This document shows positions 15,583 to 24,303 of a stretch of DNA of 42,042 bases, in pieces; the first letter of the stretch is position 1, and every line of letters starts with the position of its first letter. The stretch is from Deltaproteobacteria bacterium (GTDB lineage Bacteria; Desulfobacterota; Desulfarculia; Desulfarculales; Desulfarculaceae): positions 1-42,042 of the forward strand of contig JAHLLJ010000018.1 in assembly GCA_020444205.1 (NCBI GenBank), in the 5' to 3' direction. The notes beneath the pieces were generated by a model. It saw only the letters and a program-made list of their open reading frames with translations, did not search any database and was not told the DNA's origin. Made by a program: the position numbers and the translations under genes.

Positions 15583-16014
15583 CTACCAGCCGTACTTCTT
15601 TAGGGCCTCGCGGACCGCGGCTTCCCTGGTCTGGTCGTCGATATCGATGCGCCGCGCCTTGCCTTCCTTGATCTTTTCAACCAACTGGTCCAGGTCCGCG
15701 GGCTTTTCCATGAAGTCCAGGGCCCCCAGGCGCATGGCCTCCACGCCGACTTGCACGCTGGCGTGGCCGGTAAGCAAGATTATCTGGAGGCTGGGCTTGT
15801 TGGCCAGGGCCTGCTTCAAGGTTTCCATGCCGTCCACCTTGGGCATTTGCAGGTCCAGTACGATGGCGTCGTAAAGATTCTGACCAATCTTTTCCAGGGC
15901 CTGGGCCCCGTCCAGGGCCGTGTCCACCAGGCAACCCCGGTTGCTCAGGCGTTCGCTGACGCTCTCCAGGAAGTCGGGATCGTCATCGACAACTAACACC
16001 CTGATGTCTTGCAT
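15583..16014 (-). CDS. Single-domain response regulator (receiver)
   Basis: A 143-residue receiver: acidic pocket VVDDDPD (from residue 8), phospho-acceptor D54 (IVLDLQMPKVDG), the LLTGHAS switch segment and the FMEKPADLDQL lysine motif. About 25 residues follow the domain (TREAAVREALKKYGW) without a recognisable output domain, so it probably works as a phosphorelay intermediate or through protein contact. It is the last gene of the phosphorelay operon, 68 bases after the beta-carbonic anhydrase gene. Its receiver resembles those in the cytidylate-kinase fusion and the 17396 gene. Confidence 0.88.
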   Translation of the reverse strand: MQDIRVLVVDDDPDFLESVSERLSNRGCLVDTALDGAQALEKIGQNLYDAIVLDLQMPKVDGMETLKQALANKPSLQIILLTGHASVQVGVEAMRLGALDFMEKPADLDQLVEKIKEGKARRIDIDDQTREAAVREALKKYGW

Positions 16015-16082
16015 CGCTACCCTCCTATTTGGTTGCGGCTTTGCGCGGCCGCCAGGTTCCGTTGGTTGGGCGCTTCGCCCGT

Positions 16083-16748
16083 CTACTCAGGTTCCAGCCA
16101 TCTTACACGACCATGGGCCAGATCGTATATGGCTCCCACCGCGGCGAAGTCGCCGTCGGCCACTCCCTGCTTTATGGCCGGGCTCTGCTGGAAAAGCGTG
16201 CGCATGGTGTGCCTGACGTTTTCCTCTATGGCCCGGTCCAGCAGCTCGCCACCCTCTGCCTCGGCGGAATCGGCCATGGCCTGGTGCACTGCCGGGGCGA
16301 TGCCGTCCAACAGTTGGCGCAGGCTGGCCTCGTGGGGCACCGCGTTGTCCTTGACCATGTTCAAGGCAGCGGTCACCGCGCCGCAGCTGCTGTGGCCCAG
16401 CACCACCAATAGTGGGGTGTGCACGTGCAGCATACCGTATTCCACCGAGGCCAGGGTGGCGGAGTCCAGAGCGTGTCCCGCTGTCCGTACCACGAACAGG
16501 TCCATGATGCCAACATCGAAAATAAGCTCAACCGGCACCCGCGAATCCGAGCAGGACAACACCGTGGCCAGGGCATGATGGGCTTGGTCGCCCAAATGGG
16601 CTTGGCGCCGCCGCAACATGCCGCTGCGGGGATAGCGGGGACGGTCCATCACAAAACGCTGGTTGCCTTCGCTAAGGTCGGCCAACACCTCCCGGGGCTC
16701 CGGTTTGTCGGGCCGGGCGGCGTGTTTGGCTTGCTCGTTACTGCTCAT
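16083..16748 (-). CDS. Beta-class carbonic anhydrase
   Basis: A 221-residue beta-carbonic anhydrase that interconverts CO2 and bicarbonate. All zinc-site residues are visible: C66 and D68-R70 in CSDSRVP, then H119 and C122 in LGHSSCGAV. There is no signal peptide, so it is cytoplasmic. Six bases separate it from the kinase-like gene upstream, and it is transcribed in one block with the SulP transporter. Bacterial SulP proteins include bicarbonate importers and some are found fused or linked to beta-carbonic anhydrases, so joint handling of inorganic carbon is a reasonable inference. Confidence 0.92.
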   Translation of the reverse strand: MSSNEQAKHAARPDKPEPREVLADLSEGNQRFVMDRPRYPRSGMLRRRQAHLGDQAHHALATVLSCSDSRVPVELIFDVGIMDLFVVRTAGHALDSATLASVEYGMLHVHTPLLVVLGHSSCGAVTAALNMVKDNAVPHEASLRQLLDGIAPAVHQAMADSAEAEGGELLDRAIEENVRHTMRTLFQQSPAIKQGVADGDFAAVGAIYDLAHGRVRWLEPE

Positions 16749-16754
16749 TATATT

Positions 16755-17393
16755 TTACCCTCCCTTGGCCCGCGCCGGGGGCAACTCCACTTCCATGAGG
16801 TTGCCATCCAGGCGCAGGTTTACTCCCAGTTCGGTCAGAAACTCAGGGGGCAGCTCCCCGGGCTCCTGCTCCAGCTCCCCCTGGAGCCGCAGCAACGCAC
16901 CGGGCTCGGCGCTTTGCAGGCCCACGCGCAGCACCGATCCCCTAACCGCGGCCTGAACCATGGCCGACAGGCAGCGCCACAGCAGCCTTTCCATGTCCAG
17001 GGTGGGCAGGCCCACGCTCAGGGAGTCCGGGGTGTCCTGCTCCAGGGTCACGTTCATCAGCGCGGCCTGCCTGGTGAACAGGCCGCACATAAGCTGGAGG
17101 CACTTGACCGCGTCGCATACGGGGCCGGTCTCCTCGGCGCTGTGGGCAAAGGCGTTCAGGCGCTTGACCGCCTGGTCGGCCCGCGAAACCCGCTCTATCA
17201 CCCGCCCGATAAGCTGGTGCAGGCGATCGGGGTCCGGCTCCCGCCCCTGGGCGGCCATCTCCAACATCTCGCTGATAAGGTGGCTCTGCTCATTGATGAC
17301 GGCCAGTTCGTTTTTGATCTCATGGGTGGCGCTGCGGGTGACCTTGCCGAACAGCTCGGCATATCCCGGATGTTGCCCTGGGGTGTCCGCCAT
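16755..17393 (-). CDS. Histidine-kinase-like protein with a degenerate ATPase domain
   Basis: A 212-residue protein with a HisKA-type dimerisation helix, H24 in SATHEIKNELAVINEQSHLI, and a second long helix (about 55-85). The C-terminal half occupies the place of a HATPase domain, but the N-box is replaced by LLWRCLSAMVQAA and no DxGxG or GTGLGL box follows, so ATP binding is unlikely. It may act as a histidine phosphotransferase or a phosphatase/scaffold between the neighbouring receivers. It is two bases from the receiver gene upstream and six from the beta-carbonic anhydrase gene. No transmembrane segment. Confidence 0.75.
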   Translation of the reverse strand: MADTPGQHPGYAELFGKVTRSATHEIKNELAVINEQSHLISEMLEMAAQGREPDPDRLHQLIGRVIERVSRADQAVKRLNAFAHSAEETGPVCDAVKCLQLMCGLFTRQAALMNVTLEQDTPDSLSVGLPTLDMERLLWRCLSAMVQAAVRGSVLRVGLQSAEPGALLRLQGELEQEPGELPPEFLTELGVNLRLDGNLMEVELPPARAKGG

Positions 17394-17395
17394 TG

Positions 17396-17758
17396 CTATT
17401 GCTCCCGTTCGCCGCCACCCTGCATCAGGGCGATCAGGTCGTCGATGTCCACCGGTTTGACCAGATACAGATCAGCCCCCATCTCCAAGGCGCGGTCCAG
17501 ATCCTCCGGGGCGCTGTGCCCGGTGAGCAGGATTATGCGCGCCTCGGGGCGGGCCAGCTTGATGGCCTGGATGGCCTCGTAGCCGCTGAGCCCGGGCATT
17601 TTAAGATCCACCACCACCCAGTCGTAGGCCTGGTCCCGGACCATCTTCAGGCCCTGTTCGCCGCTGGTGGCCCAATCGCTGTCAATGTCGCGGATCTCCA
17701 GGCGCTCGCATAAAGTGGTCACCAGCTCCTTCTCATCGTCGATGAGCAAAACCCTCAT
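17396..17758 (-). CDS. Single-domain response regulator (receiver)
   Basis: A 120-residue stand-alone CheY-like receiver: LLIDDEKE acidic pocket, D51 in VVVDLKMPGLSG, LLTGHSA switch segment and LVKPVDIDDL lysine motif. It fills the whole protein, with no output domain. The gene is one base from the sensor kinase upstream and two bases from the kinase-like protein downstream, which suggests kinase to receiver to phosphotransferase flow. Confidence 0.9.
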   Translation of the reverse strand: MRVLLIDDEKELVTTLCERLEIRDIDSDWATSGEQGLKMVRDQAYDWVVVDLKMPGLSGYEAIQAIKLARPEARIILLTGHSAPEDLDRALEMGADLYLVKPVDIDDLIALMQGGGEREQ

Positions 17759-17759
17759 T

Positions 17760-19514
17760 TCATACTTCCATTCTTGCGGCGTCCTCGCCGCCGGCGCCTT
17801 CCATACGGTGGGAGCGTTGCTTCACGGGCAGGTAAACAATAAAGGAAGTTCCCTGGCCGGGTTCACTGATCACGTCGATGTGTCCGCCCAGCTTCTGGAC
17901 GATACCGTAGGTGATGGACAGGCCCAGGCCGGTTCCCTTCTCCCCCTTGGTGGAGAAAAACGGTTCGAAAATGTTCTTGAGGTCTTGGGAGGCGATGCCG
18001 ATTCCATAGTCGGTTACGGTGATGGCCACCTGCTCGTCGTCCGGGCTGGCCACCGAGATATCTATGCTGTCGCCGTCTTCGACAGCCGCCAGGGCGTTGT
18101 TGATGATGTTTAAAAGCACCTGCTGTATTTGGCCCTTGTCGGCCTCCAGGGTGGGCACGTGGTCGGGTATGTCCACGTTGATGGTGATATTGCGGTACTG
18201 AGCCTCCCGCCCCAAAAAGCCCAACACCTCCTTGACCAGCGCGGCCAGGTGTATCTGCTCGGACTTCACCGGCAAATGGCGGGCAAAGCCCAGCAGCCGG
18301 TGGGTGATCTCGCTTACCCGGCGTACCGAGTCCTTGATCACCTTGATCTGGTCCATGAACTTTTCCTTGCGGGGGAAGTCTTCACTCAGCCCCAGGATGT
18401 CGCCCATGAGGCCCACCTTCTCGTTGATGATGGCCACCGGGTTGTTGATTTCGTGGGCCACCCCCGCGGCCAGGCGGCCGATGGAGGCCAGCTTGTTGGT
18501 GTATTCAACCTCGTGCAGCATGGCCACCCGCCTCAGGTCCGCCTCGTAGATGCGGTTGACCAGGGTGGCCGAGCCCCACCAGATGACCACCAGGATGGCG
18601 GCCACCGACAAGCCCACCATGACGATGATGTTGATGCGCAACAGATCCCACTTCTGCAGCAGGGCCGCCGGCTGCTTTACCACCACCAGCAAGAACGGCG
18701 AACCCTCCACCTTGGCCGAGGCCACCAAAAAAGGCGGCTCATCGCCTTGGCGGGTCTCGGTGACCTTGCCCACCGAGGCGGGCAGGGACTCGAAATGGGT
18801 GAGCACTCCGCCGAACAAGGTGGACGGGGTCTGGAGGACTCCTTCCTGGTTGACCAGGAAGATGTCGCCGATGGGGTGCAGGTCCGTGGCTGAGAGCAGG
18901 CTGTTGAGCTTGCCGGTGTCTATGGTGGCCCGAAGCACATAGGACTGCTCGTCATGTCGCTCATGGCGCACCGCGATGACGAAGTGGGGGAAGTTGCGGT
19001 GTCCCAGGAACACATCGCTGATGTAGATGCCCCGAATCTGCACTTCCTTGTACCAGTCTTGGTTCTTGTAGTCGCGTCCCTCCAGGTTGTATGGACCAAT
19101 GTAGGCGCGCTGGATGCCCTGGCCGTCGATGAGGCCCAGGTCCACGAAGCCGCCGAAGGCCATGCGCAGGCGTCTAAAAACCGTGGACAGGTGCTTGCGG
19201 TCCGATAGCTCGTTGAAGGTGTTGGCCAGGTTCACATAGGCCAGAGCAGCCCGGCGCTCTTCCAGGAAGTTGGCCAGCTGCACCTTGTTCACTGCCAGCA
19301 GGCGTTGGACGTGGCTGGTTATCTCCTTGCGTTGAAGCTGGTACTGCTCCTCGAACTGGTAAAAGTTGATGCCCGCCAAAAACACCAGGGGGGCCAGGGT
19401 AACGGCAATGGCCGAAAACAAGGTGGTGCGCCACAAGCGGCGGTAGTTGAGCAGCTCCAGCTCCGAATCGCTCCGGTTCCAGAAAGCCGGCTTGATTTTG
19501 CGCCAGATGCCCAA
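17760..19514 (-). CDS. Membrane sensor histidine kinase with a periplasmic Cache-like domain
   Basis: A 584-residue kinase. One membrane helix near 30-50 and another near 310-335 frame a periplasmic region (about 52-305) with double-Cache features (AYIGPYNLEGRDYKNQDWYK, then ISDVFLGHRNFPHFVIAV). The HisKA box has H354 in AAGVAHEINNPVAIINEKVG, and the HATPase domain has an N-box (INNALAAVEDG), DYGIGIA and GTGLGLSI. It therefore senses a small external ligand and autophosphorylates. Two bases separate it from the cytidylate-kinase/receiver gene and one from the next receiver gene, its likely phospho-acceptors. Confidence 0.92.
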   Translation of the reverse strand: MGIWRKIKPAFWNRSDSELELLNYRRLWRTTLFSAIAVTLAPLVFLAGINFYQFEEQYQLQRKEITSHVQRLLAVNKVQLANFLEERRAALAYVNLANTFNELSDRKHLSTVFRRLRMAFGGFVDLGLIDGQGIQRAYIGPYNLEGRDYKNQDWYKEVQIRGIYISDVFLGHRNFPHFVIAVRHERHDEQSYVLRATIDTGKLNSLLSATDLHPIGDIFLVNQEGVLQTPSTLFGGVLTHFESLPASVGKVTETRQGDEPPFLVASAKVEGSPFLLVVVKQPAALLQKWDLLRINIIVMVGLSVAAILVVIWWGSATLVNRIYEADLRRVAMLHEVEYTNKLASIGRLAAGVAHEINNPVAIINEKVGLMGDILGLSEDFPRKEKFMDQIKVIKDSVRRVSEITHRLLGFARHLPVKSEQIHLAALVKEVLGFLGREAQYRNITINVDIPDHVPTLEADKGQIQQVLLNIINNALAAVEDGDSIDISVASPDDEQVAITVTDYGIGIASQDLKNIFEPFFSTKGEKGTGLGLSITYGIVQKLGGHIDVISEPGQGTSFIVYLPVKQRSHRMEGAGGEDAARMEV

Positions 19515-19516
19515 GC

Positions 19517-20743
19517 TCAGCCCTCCTGGCCCCGCACCTTGTCATAGGCCGCTTGCATGGTCTGGGAGAGCTTATCGATGTCCACCGGCTTCTCCAGGTA
19601 GGCAAAGGCGCCCAGGTCCATGCACATCTCCATGTCGCGTTGCGAGCCGTGTCCGGTGAGGATTATCACCTCCACCTTGGGGTAGTCGCTCTTGATGCGC
19701 TTGAGCACCTCGATGCCGTCGATGCCGGGCATCTTGAGATCCAGCACCAGCACCTCGGGCTCGTCCTCGGCCACCATCTTGAGAGCCTGTTCGCCGTCGT
19801 AGGCCACCGCCGAGCCGATCTCCCTGAGCAGCAGGCGCTCGGACAAGGTCTGGGCGAACTCGCGCTCGTCGTCCACCAAAAGCACCTTGGAGGGGAGCTG
19901 GAAGTCGGCCTGACGGTACACGTCGGCATGGTAGAAGCCAGGGCCCGGCTCCACCTTGACCTCCTTGACCCCGGCCACCTGGCCGGCCAGGTCTTCCAGG
20001 TCCTTGCTCAGCTTGTTCAAGCGCAGCACCTTCTTGTTGACCTGGATGTCTATGGTTCCTCCCTTGGCAGCCACCTGGATGTCTTTGCCGCTATGCCCGT
20101 GGCCGGAAAGGACCTGCTCCACCTGGGCGGCCAACAAGAAGTCCTGCGCCGCCTGGCGCGAAATATCGGTCACCGCCAGGGGGCCTCCCTGGGCCTGCTC
20201 GACAATGAAGCCGGCGGCCTCGCCCGGCTCACGCTTGTCCATGGGCAGCAGGATGTCGTAGTGCTTGGCGTCCCAGGGGTCCAGGTCCAGCAAGTACTCC
20301 GCCCAGCGGATGGCCGATTCGTCGTCGCGGTGCACCCGGGCCAGGGCCTCCTTTTCGCCCAAGCCAAGCTCCCGACCGGCCCGGGCGGCCCGGTATTTGG
20401 TTTCGGCGATAAGGCAGACCTCCAGCACGTGACTGATGGTCCGGGGCACCAACAGGGACAGATGCCCCAGCAGGACCAGGCCGTCCTTTTCAGCCAGCAG
20501 CTTGGCCGTGGCCAGCTTAAGGGCGCTCACGGCCCGCTCTTTTTCATGGGAGAATTGGTTGAATATGGAGGTGCGGCCGTAAATGGCCCGGCGCAGCACA
20601 CCGGCCTCCGGGCCGCCGTTACGGTCCACCAGGCCCATGACGTCCTCATCGCGCAGCATCTCGACCTGCAGGCGCGAAGCCACATCCTGGGCCACTTCCT
20701 CGGCCCCGCAAAAGGAGCCGCTCATTATGGTTACCACGCTCAT
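19517..20743 (-). CDS. Cytidylate-kinase-like domain fused to a receiver domain
   Basis: A 408-residue fusion. Residues 1-205 resemble the cytidylate kinase-2 family (VTIMSGSFCGAEEVAQDVAS, a helical lid with KYRAARAGRELGLGEKEALA, and the DESAIRWAEYLLDLDPWDA region). The P-loop, however, is SGSFCGAEE without a GK[ST], so nucleotide phosphorylation is doubtful. A linker (about 215-300) has a BON-like strand/helix pattern. Residues 285-408 are a receiver with D335 (VLDLKMPGIDG), LTGHGSQ and LEKPVDIDKL. The gene sits three bases from sulP and two from the sensor kinase gene. The kinase-like domain may sense nucleotides or be an output module. Confidence 0.82.
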   Translation of the reverse strand: MSVVTIMSGSFCGAEEVAQDVASRLQVEMLRDEDVMGLVDRNGGPEAGVLRRAIYGRTSIFNQFSHEKERAVSALKLATAKLLAEKDGLVLLGHLSLLVPRTISHVLEVCLIAETKYRAARAGRELGLGEKEALARVHRDDESAIRWAEYLLDLDPWDAKHYDILLPMDKREPGEAAGFIVEQAQGGPLAVTDISRQAAQDFLLAAQVEQVLSGHGHSGKDIQVAAKGGTIDIQVNKKVLRLNKLSKDLEDLAGQVAGVKEVKVEPGPGFYHADVYRQADFQLPSKVLLVDDEREFAQTLSERLLLREIGSAVAYDGEQALKMVAEDEPEVLVLDLKMPGIDGIEVLKRIKSDYPKVEVIILTGHGSQRDMEMCMDLGAFAYLEKPVDIDKLSQTMQAAYDKVRGQEG

Positions 20744-20746
20744 GAT

Positions 20747-22939
20747 TTATGCTCCCTCTCCCACGTGGACCTTGTCCAGCGGGCAGACTGTCGTCAGGGG
20801 GCAGGACTCCTCGCGCGAGTCCCGGTGCGCCGATTCATGGATGGCGGCTATGGCGTTGGCCGCCAAGGGGTAGATATGGTCTTCCCCAATCTTGGCCAGC
20901 AGGTGGGTGCGTTCCATGACATCCAATACGCCTTCTTTGATATGAGAGAAGCTAATGTCGTATCCGGCGCTGCGCACCCGGTCTATCACCAGCGACAAGG
21001 CCTCCTCGCCCGAGGCGTCAATGTCGTTGATGCCGTTGGCTACCACCAGTATATGCCTTAGATTAGGCATGTTGCGGATTCTCTCGTCGATCTGGTCTTC
21101 CAGGAAGCTGGCGTTGGCAAAGAACAACGGGCCGTCGAAACGGACAACCGCCACGTGCTCGCACTGCCTAAGCTTGAAGTGCTCGGCGTCGCGCAGGGCG
21201 CAATCGTTGTGCATGGCCAGGGCGGCCACCTTGGGCCGCATGCTCTTGTACAAAAACACCAGCAAAGAAAGGACCACGCCGATCATGATGCCCTTGTCCA
21301 GGTGAGGGGCATAGATCAGGGTGCAGATGAAGGTCAGAATGCTGATGGCGCCGTCATACCACTGGGCCCGCCAGGCGTGAATGAAACCGGTGACGTTGAT
21401 CAGCCCCACCACCGCCATCATGATGACCGCGGCCAACACCGCCTGGGGCAGGTTGTAGAGCAGGGGAGTGAAGAACAAGAGCACGATGACCACCATCAGG
21501 CTGGTCACCACGCTGGACAGGCCGGTGAATGCGCCGGCCTGCAGGTTTACCGCCGACCTGGAGAAAGAACCCGACACCGGATAGCTTTTGCCCAGGCAGC
21601 CGATGATGTTGGCCAGGCCCTGGCCGACCAACTCCTGGTTGGGGTCCAGTCGCTGGCCGGTCTTGGCGGCCATGGCCTTGGCGATGCTGATGGCCTCCAT
21701 AAAGCCCAGCAGCGAGATGATGATGGCATAGGGGAAAAGCTGCAGACCCACGCCCCAGTCCAGCGAGGGGATGGACAGGGTGGGCAGACCGGGCGGGATG
21801 TCGCCCACCACCGCGCCGCCGCCCATCATGGTCAGCTTGGTGGTGTCCAGGGGACGGTTGCCCACCTTGACGCGCCAGGTCCGGCCGTCGGTCTCGGTAC
21901 CCGCCGGTTGGCTCCCCTCCAGATAGAAGAGCAGGTCGCCGCCCGGCTGAGGCACGCCCACGAACTTGTGGTCGCGCAGGGCGGTGCGCAGATGGTGAGC
22001 CTTGCCCTTTTCCAGCTCGATCAGGGCGGTGTCCAGGGAAGCCTCCTGCTTGAGCTTGAGGCCTTCCAGGGATTCGGTCCCCTTTTCCTGGGTAACCTGC
22101 TGGACCTTTTTGTTCACCGTGGCCCGGGCATCGCCCAACTCGTTGATGCGCTTGACCTCCTGGTTGAACTGGGTGATCTGGCCGCGCACCTGGGGAGACA
22201 TAATGGAGGCCAGCTCCACCTTGCGGTCGTGGTGGAAGCCGGTGGCCCAGGAAACCAGGATGGCCGCGGCCACGGCCACCAATACGTAAGGAATCTTGGG
22301 GTTGAGCCTCTTTAGGCCGTACATCACCGCGAAGGCCCCCACCCCCATGGCCAGGGTGGGCCAGTGGGTGTAGTCCACCGCCCCCTCGATGACCCGCCAG
22401 ATGGTCTCGTAGTGGTGCTCGGCCTTGTCCACGTAGACCCCGAACATCTTGGAGAGCTGGCTGGAGGCGATGATTATGGCCGCCGCGTTGGTGAATCCGT
22501 TGACCACCGGGTGGGAAAGAAAGTTCACCACCAGGCCCAGGCGCAGCACTCCCAGGAGTAGCTGGAAGATGCCCACCACCAGGGCCAGCAGGATGGCATA
22601 GGCGATGAACGCCTCGCTGCCCGCGGTGGCCAGGGGCTCCAGGCTGGCGCTGGTCATCAGCGACACCACGGCCACCGGCCCGGTGGCCAGCTGCATGCTG
22701 CTGCCGAACATGGCGGCGATCATGGGCGGCAAAAAGGCCGCGTACAGGCCGTAGTAGGCGGGTAGTCCCGCCAACTGGGCATAGGCCATGGATTGGGGTA
22801 TCAGCACCAGGGCCACGGTGATGCCCGCAATGGCGTCCACCCTGAAGGCCGATACGCTGTAGTTGCGGAACCAGCCCAAGAAGGGCAGCAGGCGTACTAT
22901 GATGCCCGGCTCCGAATTGTTGGCTGAGGTTTTGCTCAT
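20747..22939 (-). CDS. SulP family anion transporter with STAS domain and an unusual cytosolic insertion
   Basis: A 730-residue SulP transporter (sulfate/bicarbonate/anion). The N-terminal signature is clear (LIPQSMAYAQLAGLPAYYGL) as are ATGPVAVVSLM and the later SYPVSGSFSRSAVNLQAGA. The C-terminal STAS domain (about 590-700) contains NGINDIDASGEEAL. Between about residues 235 and 377, where usual SulP proteins have only a short loop, lies an extra 140-residue hydrophilic segment, partly coiled-coil (EVKRINELGDARATVNKKVQ) and partly beta-rich. The start is the ATG overlapping the NtrC-type stop (ATGA), not the longer upstream frame. Substrate is uncertain: sulfate or bicarbonate, the latter favoured by the nearby beta-carbonic anhydrase. 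Confidence 0.9.
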   Translation of the reverse strand: MSKTSANNSEPGIIVRLLPFLGWFRNYSVSAFRVDAIAGITVALVLIPQSMAYAQLAGLPAYYGLYAAFLPPMIAAMFGSSMQLATGPVAVVSLMTSASLEPLATAGSEAFIAYAILLALVVGIFQLLLGVLRLGLVVNFLSHPVVNGFTNAAAIIIASSQLSKMFGVYVDKAEHHYETIWRVIEGAVDYTHWPTLAMGVGAFAVMYGLKRLNPKIPYVLVAVAAAILVSWATGFHHDRKVELASIMSPQVRGQITQFNQEVKRINELGDARATVNKKVQQVTQEKGTESLEGLKLKQEASLDTALIELEKGKAHHLRTALRDHKFVGVPQPGGDLLFYLEGSQPAGTETDGRTWRVKVGNRPLDTTKLTMMGGGAVVGDIPPGLPTLSIPSLDWGVGLQLFPYAIIISLLGFMEAISIAKAMAAKTGQRLDPNQELVGQGLANIIGCLGKSYPVSGSFSRSAVNLQAGAFTGLSSVVTSLMVVIVLLFFTPLLYNLPQAVLAAVIMMAVVGLINVTGFIHAWRAQWYDGAISILTFICTLIYAPHLDKGIMIGVVLSLLVFLYKSMRPKVAALAMHNDCALRDAEHFKLRQCEHVAVVRFDGPLFFANASFLEDQIDERIRNMPNLRHILVVANGINDIDASGEEALSLVIDRVRSAGYDISFSHIKEGVLDVMERTHLLAKIGEDHIYPLAANAIAAIHESAHRDSREESCPLTTVCPLDKVHVGEGA

Positions 22940-24300
22940 TGATCCAGTCCGAATTTCTTGATCTTGCGCCACAGGGACACTCGATCGATACTCAGTATTT
23001 CGGCCGCCCTGGTCTTGTTCCCCCCGGTGTGGGCGAGCACTTGCTTGATGTACTCGCACTCCTTCTCTTCCAGGGTGGGCAGCCGCCCCTTCCCTTGCTT
23101 ATGGCCCGCGGCCTCCACCGCGGCCTTTACCTCCTCGGTCAGATCCGCCGTCTCCAGCCTTCCACCGGCCTTGAGCGTCACCGCCCGTTCGATGATGTTT
23201 TCCAGCTCGCGCACGTTGCCCGGAAACTCATAGGCCATGAGCATTTCCATGGCCTCTGGGGACATCTCTATGGTGTCCTTGCCTTGGTGGCTGGCGTGCT
23301 TGCGCAAAAAGTGATTGGCCAGCAGCGGGATATCATCGCGGTGCCGGCGCAGCGGCGGCAGCTCCAAACGCACCACGTTGATGCGGTAGTAGAGGTCCGA
23401 GCGGAAAATTCCCTCCTCCACCAGGGCGGACAGGTCGCGGTGGGTGGCGGCCACGATGCGCACGTCCACCGGGATGGGATCGGTGCCGCCCACCCTGGTC
23501 AGCTCCTTTTCCTGTATCACCCTTAGGAGCTTGACCTGCATGGCCTTGGGCATGTCGCCGATCTCGTCCAAAAGCACCGTGCCCCCATTGGCCGCCTCGA
23601 ACAAGCCCGGCTTGGTGGCGTTGGCCCCGGTGAAGGCGCCCTTTTCGTGGCCAAAGAGTTCGCTGACCAAAAGCTCCTGGGCAAAGGCGCCGCAGTTGAA
23701 GGCCACGAAGCGCTTCTCGGCCCGGTGACTGGCGTGGTGCAGGGCCCGGGCGAAAAGCTCCTTGCCGGTGCCGGTCTCGCCCACGATGAGAACGCTGCTG
23801 TCGCTGGGGGCCACCTGGGCCACCACCCGGATCAGTTCCTGGATACGCGGATGGTTGCCCACGATGCCCTCCACCCCGTCGCGGGCCCTTAGGTCCTGCT
23901 TGAGGGTTTCCACCTCGCGGGTGAGGCGGGCCTTTTCCAGGGCATGGGCCACCTGGGCCCTGACCTCGTCGATCTTGTAGGGCTTGGCGATGTAGTGGAA
24001 AGCGCCGTGCTTCATGGCCTGGATGGCCGAATCCACCGAAGCGAAAGCGGTGAGCATGATCACCTCGGTGGTGGGGCTGGCGCGCTTTACCTCTTCCAGG
24101 ACCCGCATACCGTCTATCTTTTCCATGCGCAGGTCGGTGAGCACCAGGTCGTAGGGCTTCTTGGCAAAAAGCTGCAGGGCCTCGGCCCCGCCGGAGGCGG
24201 CGGTCACCTGGTACTCGCCGCCGTGCTCCAGGATGTGCTGCAGGTTCTTGCGGGCCAGGGCGTCGTCTTCCACTATGAGGAGCTTGGGCTTGGTACTCAT
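22936..24300 (-). CDS. Sigma-54-dependent NtrC-family response regulator
   Basis: A 454-residue three-domain regulator: receiver (1-125, D56 in LVLTDLRMEKIDG), sigma-54-interacting AAA+ domain with Walker A GETGTGKE, the GAFTGA loop (HEKGAFTGANA) and Walker B GTVLLDEIGDM, and a C-terminal Fis-type helix-turn-helix (NKTRAAEILSIDRVSLWRKI). It activates sigma-54 promoters when phosphorylated. It overlaps the sulP start by four bases and follows the sensor kinase by three bases, so the kinase-regulator pair heads the operon. The GAFTGA motif is intact. The target promoters are not identified; none of canonical spacing was found just upstream of the operon. Confidence 0.94.
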   Translation of the reverse strand: MSTKPKLLIVEDDALARKNLQHILEHGGEYQVTAASGGAEALQLFAKKPYDLVLTDLRMEKIDGMRVLEEVKRASPTTEVIMLTAFASVDSAIQAMKHGAFHYIAKPYKIDEVRAQVAHALEKARLTREVETLKQDLRARDGVEGIVGNHPRIQELIRVVAQVAPSDSSVLIVGETGTGKELFARALHHASHRAEKRFVAFNCGAFAQELLVSELFGHEKGAFTGANATKPGLFEAANGGTVLLDEIGDMPKAMQVKLLRVIQEKELTRVGGTDPIPVDVRIVAATHRDLSALVEEGIFRSDLYYRINVVRLELPPLRRHRDDIPLLANHFLRKHASHQGKDTIEMSPEAMEMLMAYEFPGNVRELENIIERAVTLKAGGRLETADLTEEVKAAVEAAGHKQGKGRLPTLEEKECEYIKQVLAHTGGNKTRAAEILSIDRVSLWRKIKKFGLDQ

Positions 24301-24303
24301 GAC

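Noticed and set aside
16419-17582. A 387-codon plus-strand frame across the carbonic anhydrase, kinase-like and receiver genes
   Set aside because: It is antisense to three recognised genes and has low-complexity composition with no domain; the same reasoning removes 19553-21061, 21155-22315 and 36447-37571 on the plus strand.
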